Notes under the pieces: generated by a model
What the model saw: only the letters and a program-made list of their open reading frames with translations
Told to the model about the DNA's origin: nothing
Database searches by the model: none
NCBI GenBank assembly: GCA_029941865.1
Contig: JAPYTO010000018.1
Coordinates: forward strand, 1-52,466
Length of the DNA: 52,466 nucleotides
Source: Fuerstiella sp.
GTDB taxonomy: Bacteria > Planctomycetota > Planctomycetia > Planctomycetales > Planctomycetaceae
Reading direction: 5' to 3'
In this document: one piece after another, positions 42,184-50,969 of the stretch
Numbering within the stretch: position 1 is the stretch's first letter
How the letters are laid out: the number at the start of each line of letters is the position of its first letter
Translations under genes and position numbers: made by a program

Positions 42184-43560
42184 TCAGGTGCCGAATCCAA
42201 TACCCATTGAACCGAGCACTGCGTAACAGATAAAGACGGCGTACAGTCCACACAGAATGAATGCCTTTTTTCGCGTCAATTCGCGGTTGTGCCACATGAT
42301 GGCAAGGGTGACGACTGTCAGGACAACCAGCAGGGTTCTCAGGCCAACCAGTCCTGGAAGGGGCTTGCCGTCCTGCAGCAGGCTGACGGGATTCCATCCG
42401 GTCAGGTAGGAATTCACCAGAAGTGGAATCGAAAGACAGATACAGACGTCAAAAATATTGGAACCGAAGGCATTGGACACCGCTCCTGAATCATCACCAC
42501 GCATTGCTGCTCCGATGGCCAGCAGAGTGTCCGGAACCGAAGAAGCGGCAGCTGCCACGATCACCGCGACGAAGAACGTGGGGATGGACAGCTCTGTTGC
42601 TATCTGACGCGTGGCATCGACAAGAAAATAGCACGCGATGGCAGCGACCACGGACGACAGGCCGATGACTACCCATGCCGAAATGCTGGTCAGAGGAACG
42701 TGGAAGTAGCCGAACAGGACACCTGCGGAATCGGCGTCATCTTCATCATCGGCGTTGTCAATTCCCGCCTTCAGATCTTCCAGTGCTCGTGCGACGAAAT
42801 TGTACGACACCTTCAGACCGGTTTCGCGAATCTGTTCTGTGACGGCTCCGATTTCACAAGACGTTCCCTGGGCTGTAAAGATCTCCTTGACGGCCACAAT
42901 TCTAAGCCGCCAGAGTTGTGCATCACGGTATAGCTGACACACATAGACAGCGTACAGGGTCAAAAAGATACAGGCCATCCACCAGTACATATGATCCTGA
43001 AACAGGAACAGCACCATCAGGATCTGACAACTGACGCACCACATGCCGTCGCGCGAAATGACTTCGTCATCGACCACGATTGAGGGGCGGTCTTTGCGAA
43101 AGTAAGAGATGACAATTGCACAGAACGCCGGAATCAGAATCATGTTGTAGACAGCACTGCCGGCACACGTCGCGATCGTGGCACCGTAGCCTTCAGAGCC
43201 TGCCAGGATAGCTGCCTGCTCATCGGACCCGGCCGACGACAGTGCCGTCACCACAAAGAAGATGCCACAGAACAATTCCGGCATCGAACTGGCGATGGCG
43301 TCCAGAGTTGCGCCGCGCACGGAACCGGGCACCTTGAGTGTCTCGCCGATATATTGTGCTGCATCGGCGAACGGATCGCATGCTTGTGCAATGACAATGG
43401 AAATCAATGCAATTTCGGCCGCAAGGAATGCGAGTCCCCAGCCAGCCCCGAGAAAATGAAACATGATCATCGAGCTGACTGAGACCAGCATCGCCATCAG
43501 CCAGATGCGATTCGCTTTTGATGCGATGTCGCGGGTGGCCATCGAACGATCTTCTGACAC
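42184..43560 (-). CDS. Na+/Ca2+ exchanger family membrane protein
   Basis: A 458-residue protein with two inverted alpha-repeats. The first is GATLDAIASSMPELFCGIFF and the second AAAASSVPDTLLAIGAAMRG with SNAFGSNIFDVCI; the acidic residues in S-x-P-E and S-x-P-D coordinate the cation. About eleven hydrophobic segments are divided by a cytoplasmic loop near 215-275 that is acidic at its end (DNADDEDDADS). Members exchange Ca2+ for Na+ or H+, probably exporting Ca2+ here. The start is GTG with GGAG 6 bases upstream. It is convergent with thrC and shows no operon partner. Confidence 0.9.
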   Translation of the reverse strand: MSEDRSMATRDIASKANRIWLMAMLVSVSSMIMFHFLGAGWGLAFLAAEIALISIVIAQACDPFADAAQYIGETLKVPGSVRGATLDAIASSMPELFCGIFFVVTALSSAGSDEQAAILAGSEGYGATIATCAGSAVYNMILIPAFCAIVISYFRKDRPSIVVDDEVISRDGMWCVSCQILMVLFLFQDHMYWWMACIFLTLYAVYVCQLYRDAQLWRLRIVAVKEIFTAQGTSCEIGAVTEQIRETGLKVSYNFVARALEDLKAGIDNADDEDDADSAGVLFGYFHVPLTSISAWVVIGLSSVVAAIACYFLVDATRQIATELSIPTFFVAVIVAAAASSVPDTLLAIGAAMRGDDSGAVSNAFGSNIFDVCICLSIPLLVNSYLTGWNPVSLLQDGKPLPGLVGLRTLLVVLTVVTLAIMWHNRELTRKKAFILCGLYAVFICYAVLGSMGIGFGT

Positions 43561-44019
43561 CTGTATCTCCGGTAATTCCGTGTTTTCGTCTCGGAAACGC
43601 TGTGTTGTTCACTGCCTGACTCTATCAGGGAAGGCAGTTTAGGGCATTTTTTGAATTCGTCTGCACACTTCCGGTTGCGGGAATGAATGTTTTCTCTATC
43701 AGGACCTGTTCACCAGGGGCACATTTCAGTGGATTAAGCTGTGCGGGGTGGTTCGCCGTGAAATGACAACGTGCCTCTGTCTTACGGTCCGCGGAAGTGC
43801 CAGTGCCCGGATTGTTCGTGCCTATGGTGACCGGAGTTTTTTCGTCCTGAATGACTGCGTCGTGGACGGATTTTTGGCAACTGCCGCGCCGAACATGCGT
43901 ACGAATCACGGGACTCACGTCCCCCGCTCTCCAACCGCGGAATCAGGTCTCAGGCTTGACTGTTGTGGCGAACAACGTGAGTGTGTTGAACATCGTGCCA
44001 CTTGTTTCAGGATCATTCC
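43561..44019. other. Non-coding gap, no gene recognised
   Basis: 459 bases between divergent genes (exchanger on minus, DUF885 on plus). Short frames on both strands read as random, with many Cys and Arg. It presumably contains both promoters. No repeat or strong hairpin seen. Confidence 0.4.
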
Positions 44020-45885
44020 ATGACGTCCACTGTCTCACGCCGCCACTTCTTCAGGACTTCCGTCGGCACCACAACTACATCGACGACGACTGTTTCACAT
44101 GCTCGCATCGTTCTCAAACGGCTGCTGGTCATTTGTCTGCTCATTGCGGAGACAACCGCTCTTAACCTGGCTGCAGACGACTCACCGATCAGCCAGCGGA
44201 ATTCGGCCACGCAAGCACTTCATGAGCTCTTTGATTCCGAGTGGCAGCGAACCTTGCGCGAAAGCCCGACACACGCATCGCAGCTGGGTGATCGCCGGTA
44301 CAACCGTTTGTGGAGTGACGTTTCTGAAGAGGCCATCGAGACTTCGGCAGCAAAGACTCGGGCGGCCATGGCCAGGTTGTTGCAGATTGACGTCAGTCCG
44401 TTGAGTGATGCTGATCGGCTCAACTATCAACTCTTTAAACGAGAATACGAGACTCGCATCGCCAGCCAGCCGCTGCAACTTCAGTTCCTGCCGGTCAATC
44501 AACGGGGTGGCATTCAAAACCAAAACGATCTGGCCCGATTGCTAAGCTTCGATACCGTCACCGACTATGAAGACTGGATCGCTCGGCTGAACGCCTTCCC
44601 GACGTACATGGACCAGACCATTGCCTTGATGAAAAACGGCATGGCGACGGGAATGCTGCATCCGAAAGTCGTGATGAAGCGAGTCCCCACGCAGATTCGC
44701 AAGCAGCTTGTTAAGAAGGCCGAAGACAGTCTTTATTATGCACCGTTCCGCACATTCAAGGTTGAGCTGTCTGAGGCCGAGGCCACAAGACTTCGCAGTG
44801 CTGCGAAGGCGGCCATTGAACGGAATATCCTGCCAGCGTACGCTCGGTTTCTGAAATTCTTTGAGGACGAGTATCTGCCGGCGTCATTTGATGACGTCGG
44901 CTGCTGGCAGCGTCCCGACGGCCAGCAGATGTATGCCGCGCTGGCGAAGAAATTCACCACCACAGATCTGACCCCGCAGCAGATTCACGACATCGGCCTG
45001 AGTGAAGTCGCTCGAATTCGTTCTGAAATGGAGGCGATTCAGAAGCAGGTCGGGTTCGAGGGTTCGTTTCAGGAATTTCTGACTCATCTGCGGTCCGCCC
45101 CGCAGTTCTTTTTTACAGACCCCAATGATCTGCTGCAGGCGTACAAAGACTGTTGTCAACGGATCGACCCGGAATTGCCTCGACTGTTTAAACGCATTCC
45201 GAAAGCCGCCTATGAAATTATTCCTATTCCGGCTCAGATGGCTCCGGACACGACAACGGCTTACTATCAGCGGCCCTCTGCCGATGGCAGTCGTCCGGGC
45301 GGATACTACGTGAATCTGTATCGCCCGCAGGACCGACCGAAGTACGAAATTGAAGCGCTGTCGCTTCACGAATCTGTTCCCGGCCACCATTTTCAGATCG
45401 CGTTGGCAATGGAGCTGGATGACCTGCCTGAGTTTCGTCGCTACGGTGGTTACACGGCCTTCATCGAAGGTTGGGGACTGTACAGCGAAAAACTCGGCGA
45501 GGAGCTGGGACTGTACAAGGATCCCTATTCCAAATTCGGGCAGCTGACCTACGAAATGTGGCGCGCCGTACGGTTGGTTGTGGATACGGGAATGCACAGC
45601 CAGAAATGGAGTCGTCAGGCCGCCATCGATTTCTTTGTCGCCAACACGGCCAAGTCATTGCTGGATATCGAAAACGAAGTCGATCGCTACATTGCATGGC
45701 CCGGGCAGGCACTGGCGTACAAGATCGGTGAACTGAAGATTCGTGAGCTACGTGCTTTGGCAGAAAGCGAGCTTGGGGCGAGGTTCGATATCAAGGATTT
45801 CCACGACGTTGTCCTCCGTGACGGAGCCGTGCCGCTGGGTGTTCTGGAACAGAACGTAAAGACGTGGATCACAAAAGTTCACTGA
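44020..45885 (+). CDS. DUF885 family zinc metallopeptidase-like protein, exported
   Basis: About 621 residues from ATG 44020, selected because AGGA lies 11 bases upstream. A Ser/Thr/Arg-rich start with a hydrophobic segment (LLVICLLIAETTALNLA) suggests export. The body is the DUF885 helical fold, with the diagnostic HESVPGHHF near residue 449 (HExxPGHH zinc site), followed by EGWGLYSEKLGEELGLY and AYKIGELKIRELR, both highly conserved in the family. These proteins resemble M32-type carboxypeptidases, and some are dipeptidases. The length matches the family. It would act in the periplasm. It is followed after about 250 bases by the cofactor genes and is probably a separate unit. Confidence 0.9.
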   Translation: MTSTVSRRHFFRTSVGTTTTSTTTVSHARIVLKRLLVICLLIAETTALNLAADDSPISQRNSATQALHELFDSEWQRTLRESPTHASQLGDRRYNRLWSDVSEEAIETSAAKTRAAMARLLQIDVSPLSDADRLNYQLFKREYETRIASQPLQLQFLPVNQRGGIQNQNDLARLLSFDTVTDYEDWIARLNAFPTYMDQTIALMKNGMATGMLHPKVVMKRVPTQIRKQLVKKAEDSLYYAPFRTFKVELSEAEATRLRSAAKAAIERNILPAYARFLKFFEDEYLPASFDDVGCWQRPDGQQMYAALAKKFTTTDLTPQQIHDIGLSEVARIRSEMEAIQKQVGFEGSFQEFLTHLRSAPQFFFTDPNDLLQAYKDCCQRIDPELPRLFKRIPKAAYEIIPIPAQMAPDTTTAYYQRPSADGSRPGGYYVNLYRPQDRPKYEIEALSLHESVPGHHFQIALAMELDDLPEFRRYGGYTAFIEGWGLYSEKLGEELGLYKDPYSKFGQLTYEMWRAVRLVVDTGMHSQKWSRQAAIDFFVANTAKSLLDIENEVDRYIAWPGQALAYKIGELKIRELRALAESELGARFDIKDFHDVVLRDGAVPLGVLEQNVKTWITKVH

Positions 45886-45960
45886 ACCGGTTGAACGAAA
45901 TGGCGCTGTCAAACACTGCAAGGTTGGCGTCAGGCCGTTTTTCCGTCAAGGAAGACTACT

Positions 45961-46086
45961 GTGTATCAGATAACAGCGGTCAGTATTTGTGGCAACGACG
46001 AAGGCCGGCAGCACGTGATAGCGGCGTGCCGTGGAAGTTGCGCTGGAGATCGCGCGCCAATTTTCGGAAGTCTGTCGTTCCCGTAA
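45961..46086 (+). CDS. Possible 41-residue small protein
   Basis: A GTG at 45961, with AAGGAAG 7 bases upstream, opens 41 codons: VYQITAVSICGNDEGRQHVI, then AACRGSCAGDRAPIFGSLSF and a stop. The ribosome binding site is better than that of most genes here, but the product has no recognised family and three cysteines. It precedes the SDR gene by 54 bases and might be a leader peptide. Confidence 0.25.
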   Translation: MYQITAVSICGNDEGRQHVIAACRGSCAGDRAPIFGSLSFP

Positions 46087-46139
46087 GACGGCAGCGCCGG
46101 ACGGGTGCTTTTGTGCGTTGTGGCCGTTAATCTGTCCGC

Positions 46140-46898
46140 ATGTCGTTTGCAGGTTTGATCGGAAAAAGAATCGTCGTGACAGGTTCGTCCAGCGGAATTG
46201 GGCAAGCCATCGCACTTGAGTGCGCGCGAGCCGGAGCGGATGTTGTTGTCAGTTATCGCGAATCCAAAGATCTGGCGGAAGCGACGGCGACAGGCGTCCG
46301 GAAATCGGGTCGTGAAGCGTTAGTGCTGGCGGTCGACGTTGCGGACCCGGTGTCTCGCAGTCAGTTTGAAGAACGGTGTTTTTCCTTTGGCCACATTGAT
46401 GCCATTGTCAACAACGCCGGCGCTGATCTGTTGACTGGTGACATGAAAGAAGCCGACTTTGGGACAAAGTTGCGGACGTTGCTGGACGTTGATGTCGCCG
46501 GGACGATCGAAATGTCACGAGCTTTCGGCCGTCGTTTTCGTGAACAGGGAAATGGCTGCATTCTGAACATCGGCTGGGATCAGTCGGACCGGGGCATGGA
46601 AGGCGACAGCGGCGAGCTGTTTGCTGCGACCAAGAATGCCGTGATGGGGTTTACTCGCTCGTTGTCGCTGAGCCTTGCTCCTGACGTGCGAGTCAACTGC
46701 ATTGCTCCAGGTTGGATTAAGACTGCCTGGGGCGACGGCGCCAGCGACTACTGGCATCAGCGGGTCCTTGATGAGACGCCGCTGCAGCGGTGGGGGCTGC
46801 CGCAGGACATCGCCAACATGGCTCGGTTTCTGCTTAGCGAAGACGCAGCGTACATCACGGGACAGATCATTAACGTCAATGGCGGCGCGGTACGGTGA
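46140..46898 (+). CDS. SDR-family protein with substituted catalytic Ser and Tyr
   Basis: A 252-residue short-chain dehydrogenase/reductase. The cofactor site is normal: TGSSSGIG (14-21), D67-V, NNAG (91-94), and APGWIKT at 189-195. The catalytic centre is not. The usual N-I-S-S is N-I-G-W (143-146), and the Y-x3-K is F-A-A-T-K with F161 and K165, so the serine and tyrosine are missing. Either the protein binds NAD(P) without classical reduction, or another group acts as acid. The C-terminal YITGQIINVNGG is typical. It overlaps the dihydropteroate-synthase-like gene by GTGA, so it probably takes part in pterin cofactor synthesis. Cytoplasmic. Confidence 0.85.
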   Translation: MSFAGLIGKRIVVTGSSSGIGQAIALECARAGADVVVSYRESKDLAEATATGVRKSGREALVLAVDVADPVSRSQFEERCFSFGHIDAIVNNAGADLLTGDMKEADFGTKLRTLLDVDVAGTIEMSRAFGRRFREQGNGCILNIGWDQSDRGMEGDSGELFAATKNAVMGFTRSLSLSLAPDVRVNCIAPGWIKTAWGDGASDYWHQRVLDETPLQRWGLPQDIANMARFLLSEDAAYITGQIINVNGGAVR

Positions 46899-48322
46899 CG
46901 GAAAACCGAACATCAGAAGTCGGGAATTCGACCATTCTCTTCGTCAGCGGACGTCTGGCTGAATTCGGCTTGCGGGAGACCGTTGCTGAGTTGTCACAGC
47001 GACTCGGATTTCGCTACGAAGTCGCAGTGCCCGGGGTTCAGGTGGCTGCGTTGCTGCACGTCAACCTGCTGCAGAAACGACTGCATGTGCCGACGGGCGT
47101 TGATCGCGTTGTTCTGCCCGGCTGGTGCCAGGGGGATCTGTCCCGACTGGAACAACAATTCGGCGTGCCCTTCGAACGTGGGCCAAAGGATTACCGCGAT
47201 CTGCCTGAGTACTTCGGCCTCGGTGCGAAGAAAGAAGTCCGCCTTGAGGATTACTCGATCGACATCATTGCTGAGATCAATCATGCCACACGGATGTCTG
47301 TTTCAGACGTCGTCGCAGAAGCGCGGGCCATGTCGGACGATGGTGCCGACCTGATTGATGTGGGTTGCGTGCCTGGCGAAAGTTGTCGTTCCGTTGGCAA
47401 AATCGTGCGGGCACTGCGGGACGAAAACCTGCGTGTGTCGATCGATAGCTTTGACCGTTACGAAGTGGAACTGGCCGTCGCGGCCGGTGCAGAGCTGATT
47501 CTCAGTTGTAATCACACGAATATTGATTGGGTGACGGACTTTGGTGTCGAAGTCGTTGCAATTCCGGATACGCCGTCCGACGCAGAATCGCTGGATCGGT
47601 TGATCGAACAACTTTCCTCGGCAACAGTTCCGTTTCGAATTGATCCGATCATCGAACCGATCGGCATGGGATTCACCGCGTCATTGCGGCGCTACATGGA
47701 CGCTCGGCAAAAGTACCCCGACGTGCCCATGATGATGGGCATCGGGAATGTTACGGAACTGACGGAAGTGGATTCTGCCGGCGTAAATATGTTGCTGGCT
47801 GCCGTCTGCGAAGAACTCGGCATCCGAAGTGTGCTGACGACTCAGGTGATCAACTGGTGTCGAACGGCCGTCGCCGAATTCAGCGCTGCACGTCGGCTGA
47901 TCGCTCATTCCATCAACAATCACGTCATTCCCAAACACATCGATTCGTCGTTGGTGATGCTGCGGGATGCGAAGCTCAGGCCGGAATCCGAAGACTCACT
48001 GAACGCACTTGCGGCCGCATTGACGGATCCGAATTTCCGGATCTTTGCGACGTCATCAGAAGTGCATTTAATGAACAACGCAGGGCATTGGCATGGCGAC
48101 GGGCCGTTTGAAGTCTTCACGTCGGCACTGAAAGCAAACAAGGACGTCGATACAGGTCACGCGTTTTATCTGGGCTACGAGCTGGCTCGCGCAGAAATCG
48201 CTCGATTCCTGGGAAAGCAGTATACTCAGGATGAGTCGCTGCAATGGGGAGTCCTCGGAGAGCTTCCCGGATCTTCTTCCGTCCGTCATGGAAGCTCCGA
48301 CGAAGACAACGGCGGGACGTGA
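46895..48322 (+). CDS. Dihydropteroate-synthase-related protein of the methanopterin type
   Basis: A 475-residue protein. Residues 1-115 form the DUF6513-type N-terminal domain (ILFVSGRLAEFGLRETVAEL). A TIM-barrel pterin-binding domain follows: IIAEINHATRMS, DGADLIDVGCVPGESC, LRVSIDSFDRYEVE, SCNHTNIDW, and FRIDPIIEPIGMGFT with a MMMGIGNVTELTEVDSAG block, which replaces the usual SRK motif of folate enzymes. This combination is known from archaea and H4MPT-using bacteria, where it is linked to joining the pterin to the aniline-ribose moiety. The start is GTG, overlapping the stop of the SDR gene. With PabB downstream, the three genes look like part of an H4MPT pathway for C1 metabolism; no other genes of that pathway lie within the window. 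Confidence 0.85.
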   Translation: MTENRTSEVGNSTILFVSGRLAEFGLRETVAELSQRLGFRYEVAVPGVQVAALLHVNLLQKRLHVPTGVDRVVLPGWCQGDLSRLEQQFGVPFERGPKDYRDLPEYFGLGAKKEVRLEDYSIDIIAEINHATRMSVSDVVAEARAMSDDGADLIDVGCVPGESCRSVGKIVRALRDENLRVSIDSFDRYEVELAVAAGAELILSCNHTNIDWVTDFGVEVVAIPDTPSDAESLDRLIEQLSSATVPFRIDPIIEPIGMGFTASLRRYMDARQKYPDVPMMMGIGNVTELTEVDSAGVNMLLAAVCEELGIRSVLTTQVINWCRTAVAEFSAARRLIAHSINNHVIPKHIDSSLVMLRDAKLRPESEDSLNALAAALTDPNFRIFATSSEVHLMNNAGHWHGDGPFEVFTSALKANKDVDTGHAFYLGYELARAEIARFLGKQYTQDESLQWGVLGELPGSSSVRHGSSDEDNGGT

Positions 48323-48375
48323 TGGTCACGTGATCCGTGTCGCTTTGAATGGTTCGTTTATTCTGTTTCGCTTTA

Positions 48376-48479
48376 CAGCGAATTTCGCTGGCTCATGGCC
48401 GCGGTTCTTGTGTTTCGATAGCAGAACGACTGCCCGCCACGAGCCAGAACTGGTTCCGTTAATCTGTAAACTGCTTTAG
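48376..48479 (-). repeat. Dispersed structured repeat R1, copy 4
   Basis: Full-length copy of 104 bases on the minus strand, close to copy 1 (about 12 differences). Outer stem CTGGCTCGTGGC with GGCCATGAGCCAG, inner GCAG-TCGTT-CTGC, terminal palindrome at 48376-48390. It ends two bases before the GTG start of pabB, so it lies in the pabB leader, antisense to the consensus orientation. Confidence 0.75.
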
Positions 48480-48481
48480 CT

Positions 48482-49903
48482 GTGTCAAACCGTCTCTTTA
48501 TTCAAAATCTGGATGACCACCTCGACATTGTCGAGACTGTGAGACGATTCGCCGATCAGTCATTCCTGGTCGTTTTTGACAGCGAAAGTCCCGGTCGACA
48601 CCCGGATGCTCGGTACACCATTCTGACGGCCGATCCCGTCGACGTTTGTCAACTCGATCGCTGCGATCACGGAGACGCGTCATTCGAGAAATTACGCGAG
48701 TGGACCAGCCAACTGCCGCTGGTGGAGTCGGGAAATGCTCCACCATTCTGTGGCGGCATTGCCGGGTTGATGTCTTACGAACTTGGTCACGCCTTTGAAG
48801 TTCTTCCCAGAGTCGCCGTCGACGAGTTTTCAACGCCGGCTCTGACTGCCGGGTTGTTTGACTGGGCTATCGTCTGGGATCGTGCCGAACATTCCGTTCG
48901 CCTGTGTGTCCTGCAACTCGAATCCCTTGTCGCTCCGGAAGAAAGCCAGCGACGGCGGACGGAATGGGTGCTGGAGAGACTTGGCTGCGACGCGGAGCGG
49001 CCCGCCAGAGGCAGTGATGGTCAGGCTTGCTGCGAATTGTCGGCAAAGTATCCGCTGGAAGGTTACCAGGATGTCTTTTCCAGTTTCTCCGCGACGCAAT
49101 ACATGGCTGGTGTCGAACGAGTGATTGAGTACATCCGGGCGGGCGATATTTTTCAGGCCAATCTGTCTCAGCAATTGACGACGCCGTGGACGAAGTCCGC
49201 TTTCGATCTCTACTGTCGAGTGAAGCAGCACAATCCCGCACCGTTTTGCGGTCTGTTTCAGCACAACGACTTTGCTGTGGTCAGTGCCTCGCCAGAACGT
49301 TTTCTGAAAGTCAGCGATGGTCGCCTTGTTGAATCGCGGCCGATCAAGGGAACGCGCCGCCGACACCGTTCACCTATCGCCGATCTGTTCACCGGCAACG
49401 CATTGTTCGCCAGCGAAAAAGACCGCGCGGAAAATGTCATGATTGTCGACCTGCTGCGCAACGATCTGTCGCGAGTGTGTCGGCCCGGGTCAGTTAAGGT
49501 GACGGGGCTGTGTGAGATTGAAGTGTTCGAAACGGTGCAGCACCTCGTGTCCACAATTGTTGGCGAGCTGCAACCCGGTCATGACGTCTGGCATCTGTGT
49601 GCGGCGGCAATTCCCGGTGGTTCGATTACCGGTGCTCCCAAAATTCGAGCGATGGAAATTATCGCAGAACTGGAACCTACAGCACGTGGCGCTTACTGCG
49701 GGAACATGTTTTATCTGGGACCGAACGGTGACTTTGACAGCAGCATTCTGATCCGCACTTTCACGCTGAAAGGCGGTGTTGTGCAGTTTCCCGTGGGCGG
49801 CGGAATTGTGGCGGATTCGGAACCGGAAGACGAATACCAGGAAACACTTCACAAAGCGGCCGGCATGCTGCAATCCGTGGGACGGGGCTTTCCTGTAAAA
49901 TGA
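48482..49903 (+). CDS. pabB: Aminodeoxychorismate synthase component I
   Basis: A 473-residue chorismate-utilizing enzyme. The C-terminal catalytic half has the family blocks SPERFLKV, then PIKGT (287-291) where K289 is the nucleophile of aminodeoxychorismate synthases (TrpE has PIAGT), ENVMIVDLLRNDLSRV, IPGGSITGAPKIRAMEII and RGAYCGNMFYL. It makes 4-amino-4-deoxychorismate from chorismate and ammonia, which becomes p-aminobenzoate for folate or methanopterin. No glutaminase domain is fused, so PabA must lie elsewhere. Start is GTG 48482 with no good ribosome binding site; R1 copy 4 lies directly upstream. It follows the dihydropteroate-synthase-like gene in the same direction, supporting pterin synthesis. 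Confidence 0.9.
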   Translation: MSNRLFIQNLDDHLDIVETVRRFADQSFLVVFDSESPGRHPDARYTILTADPVDVCQLDRCDHGDASFEKLREWTSQLPLVESGNAPPFCGGIAGLMSYELGHAFEVLPRVAVDEFSTPALTAGLFDWAIVWDRAEHSVRLCVLQLESLVAPEESQRRRTEWVLERLGCDAERPARGSDGQACCELSAKYPLEGYQDVFSSFSATQYMAGVERVIEYIRAGDIFQANLSQQLTTPWTKSAFDLYCRVKQHNPAPFCGLFQHNDFAVVSASPERFLKVSDGRLVESRPIKGTRRRHRSPIADLFTGNALFASEKDRAENVMIVDLLRNDLSRVCRPGSVKVTGLCEIEVFETVQHLVSTIVGELQPGHDVWHLCAAAIPGGSITGAPKIRAMEIIAELEPTARGAYCGNMFYLGPNGDFDSSILIRTFTLKGGVVQFPVGGGIVADSEPEDEYQETLHKAAGMLQSVGRGFPVK

Positions 49904-50153
49904 GTCGACCCTGACCGCGTCTGTTTCCTAATCGTTAAATCCGGCAGCGACGCTCTCTCTTACACATTCCGGCGATGTTTGATGTTTCTGTGCAGAAAGC
50001 CCGATTCCGGTTGTCATGCGCAACGACTCGATTCTGTCATTCGGCCGATACAAACACATGCCGGCCCCGCTCAGCGCTTTACCGCTTCTGCGGAAAATCG
50101 CTTTCCCGTGATTGTCGCTGGCACACTCCGTCGGACGAAACACGGAAGCCACA

Positions 50154-50969
50154 ATGCCGAACCGAATCGCCGTTTTACTCACCGCAGTTTTTCTTACCAC
50201 AGCCTCGTCATTCTCTCTGGCGAGTGAAGGCTGGTACGAATCATACGAAGCCGCCCGTGATGCAGCAGAGCAGCACGAGCTTCCTTTGCTGATCCACTTT
50301 CATGCCTCGTATTGCGGTCCCTGTCGGCAAATGAGTCAGCAGGTATTTTCCAATCGTGAGGTGCAGCGACAGTTGAGTGAGGGGCTTGCCGCCGTGGAAA
50401 TTGATGTTGCGCGGGATCCTGCCATTGCTGCGCAGTTTGGTGCGTCAACAATACCGCGTGATGTCGTGGTTTATCGCGACGGAACGACTGAGACGCTAAA
50501 TGTAGGATTCAAATCAACGCTGGCTTACATGTCGTTGTTAAGGCGCGTCGCGGCGAAAGGAGCACAGTCTCCCGCGCCACGTGTCGTCGCCAGTACACGG
50601 ATTATTGGCCTTGAAGGATTCTGTCCCGTGCGTCTGTTGAGGGACCGGGAATGGGTTTCCGGTCGCGAAGATCTGACAACGACCTACCGAGGCATTACCT
50701 ACTTCTTCAGCACCGAAGAACTGCGGAAACAGTTCCTGAAAGCTCCATCGGATTATGCCCCCCAGAACATGGGGTGCGATCCCATCGTCCTGCTGACGGA
50801 TGACCGCGCGGTGGCTGGGAAAATCAGATTTGGTGCGTTTTTTGATGATAGACTATATCTGTTCAGTTCTGAGGACAATCGCGTCAGTTTCAAGCAGAGT
50901 CCGCTGAAGTACACGCGGATTCGTCACGCCATCAGAGTTGACGATCTGGTGGGTCAGCGTTTCAACTAA
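50154..50969 (+). CDS. Exported thioredoxin-like protein with YHS-like C-terminal domain
   Basis: About 271 residues from ATG 50154, where GGAAG lies 5 bases upstream. A signal peptide (IAVLLTAVFLTTASSFSLA) is followed by a thioredoxin fold with the active site C-G-P-C (HASYCGPCRQM) and a cis-proline loop (STIPRDVVVY). After a linker, a domain beginning GLEGFCPVRLLRDREWV and containing GITYFFSTEELRKQFLKAP resembles the YHS metal-binding module. The combination is common among planctomycete exported proteins; it may reduce or isomerise disulfides, or deliver metal, in the periplasm. The frame extends 14 codons upstream, but this would spoil the signal peptide. About 250 bases before it (49904-50153) contain no other gene. 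Confidence 0.87.
   Translation: MPNRIAVLLTAVFLTTASSFSLASEGWYESYEAARDAAEQHELPLLIHFHASYCGPCRQMSQQVFSNREVQRQLSEGLAAVEIDVARDPAIAAQFGASTIPRDVVVYRDGTTETLNVGFKSTLAYMSLLRRVAAKGAQSPAPRVVASTRIIGLEGFCPVRLLRDREWVSGREDLTTTYRGITYFFSTEELRKQFLKAPSDYAPQNMGCDPIVLLTDDRAVAGKIRFGAFFDDRLYLFSSEDNRVSFKQSPLKYTRIRHAIRVDDLVGQRFN

Noticed and set aside
43748-44023. 91-codon plus-strand frame before the DUF885 gene
   Set aside because: Cys/Arg-rich with no plausible start signal; it overlaps the DUF885 start and resembles nothing.
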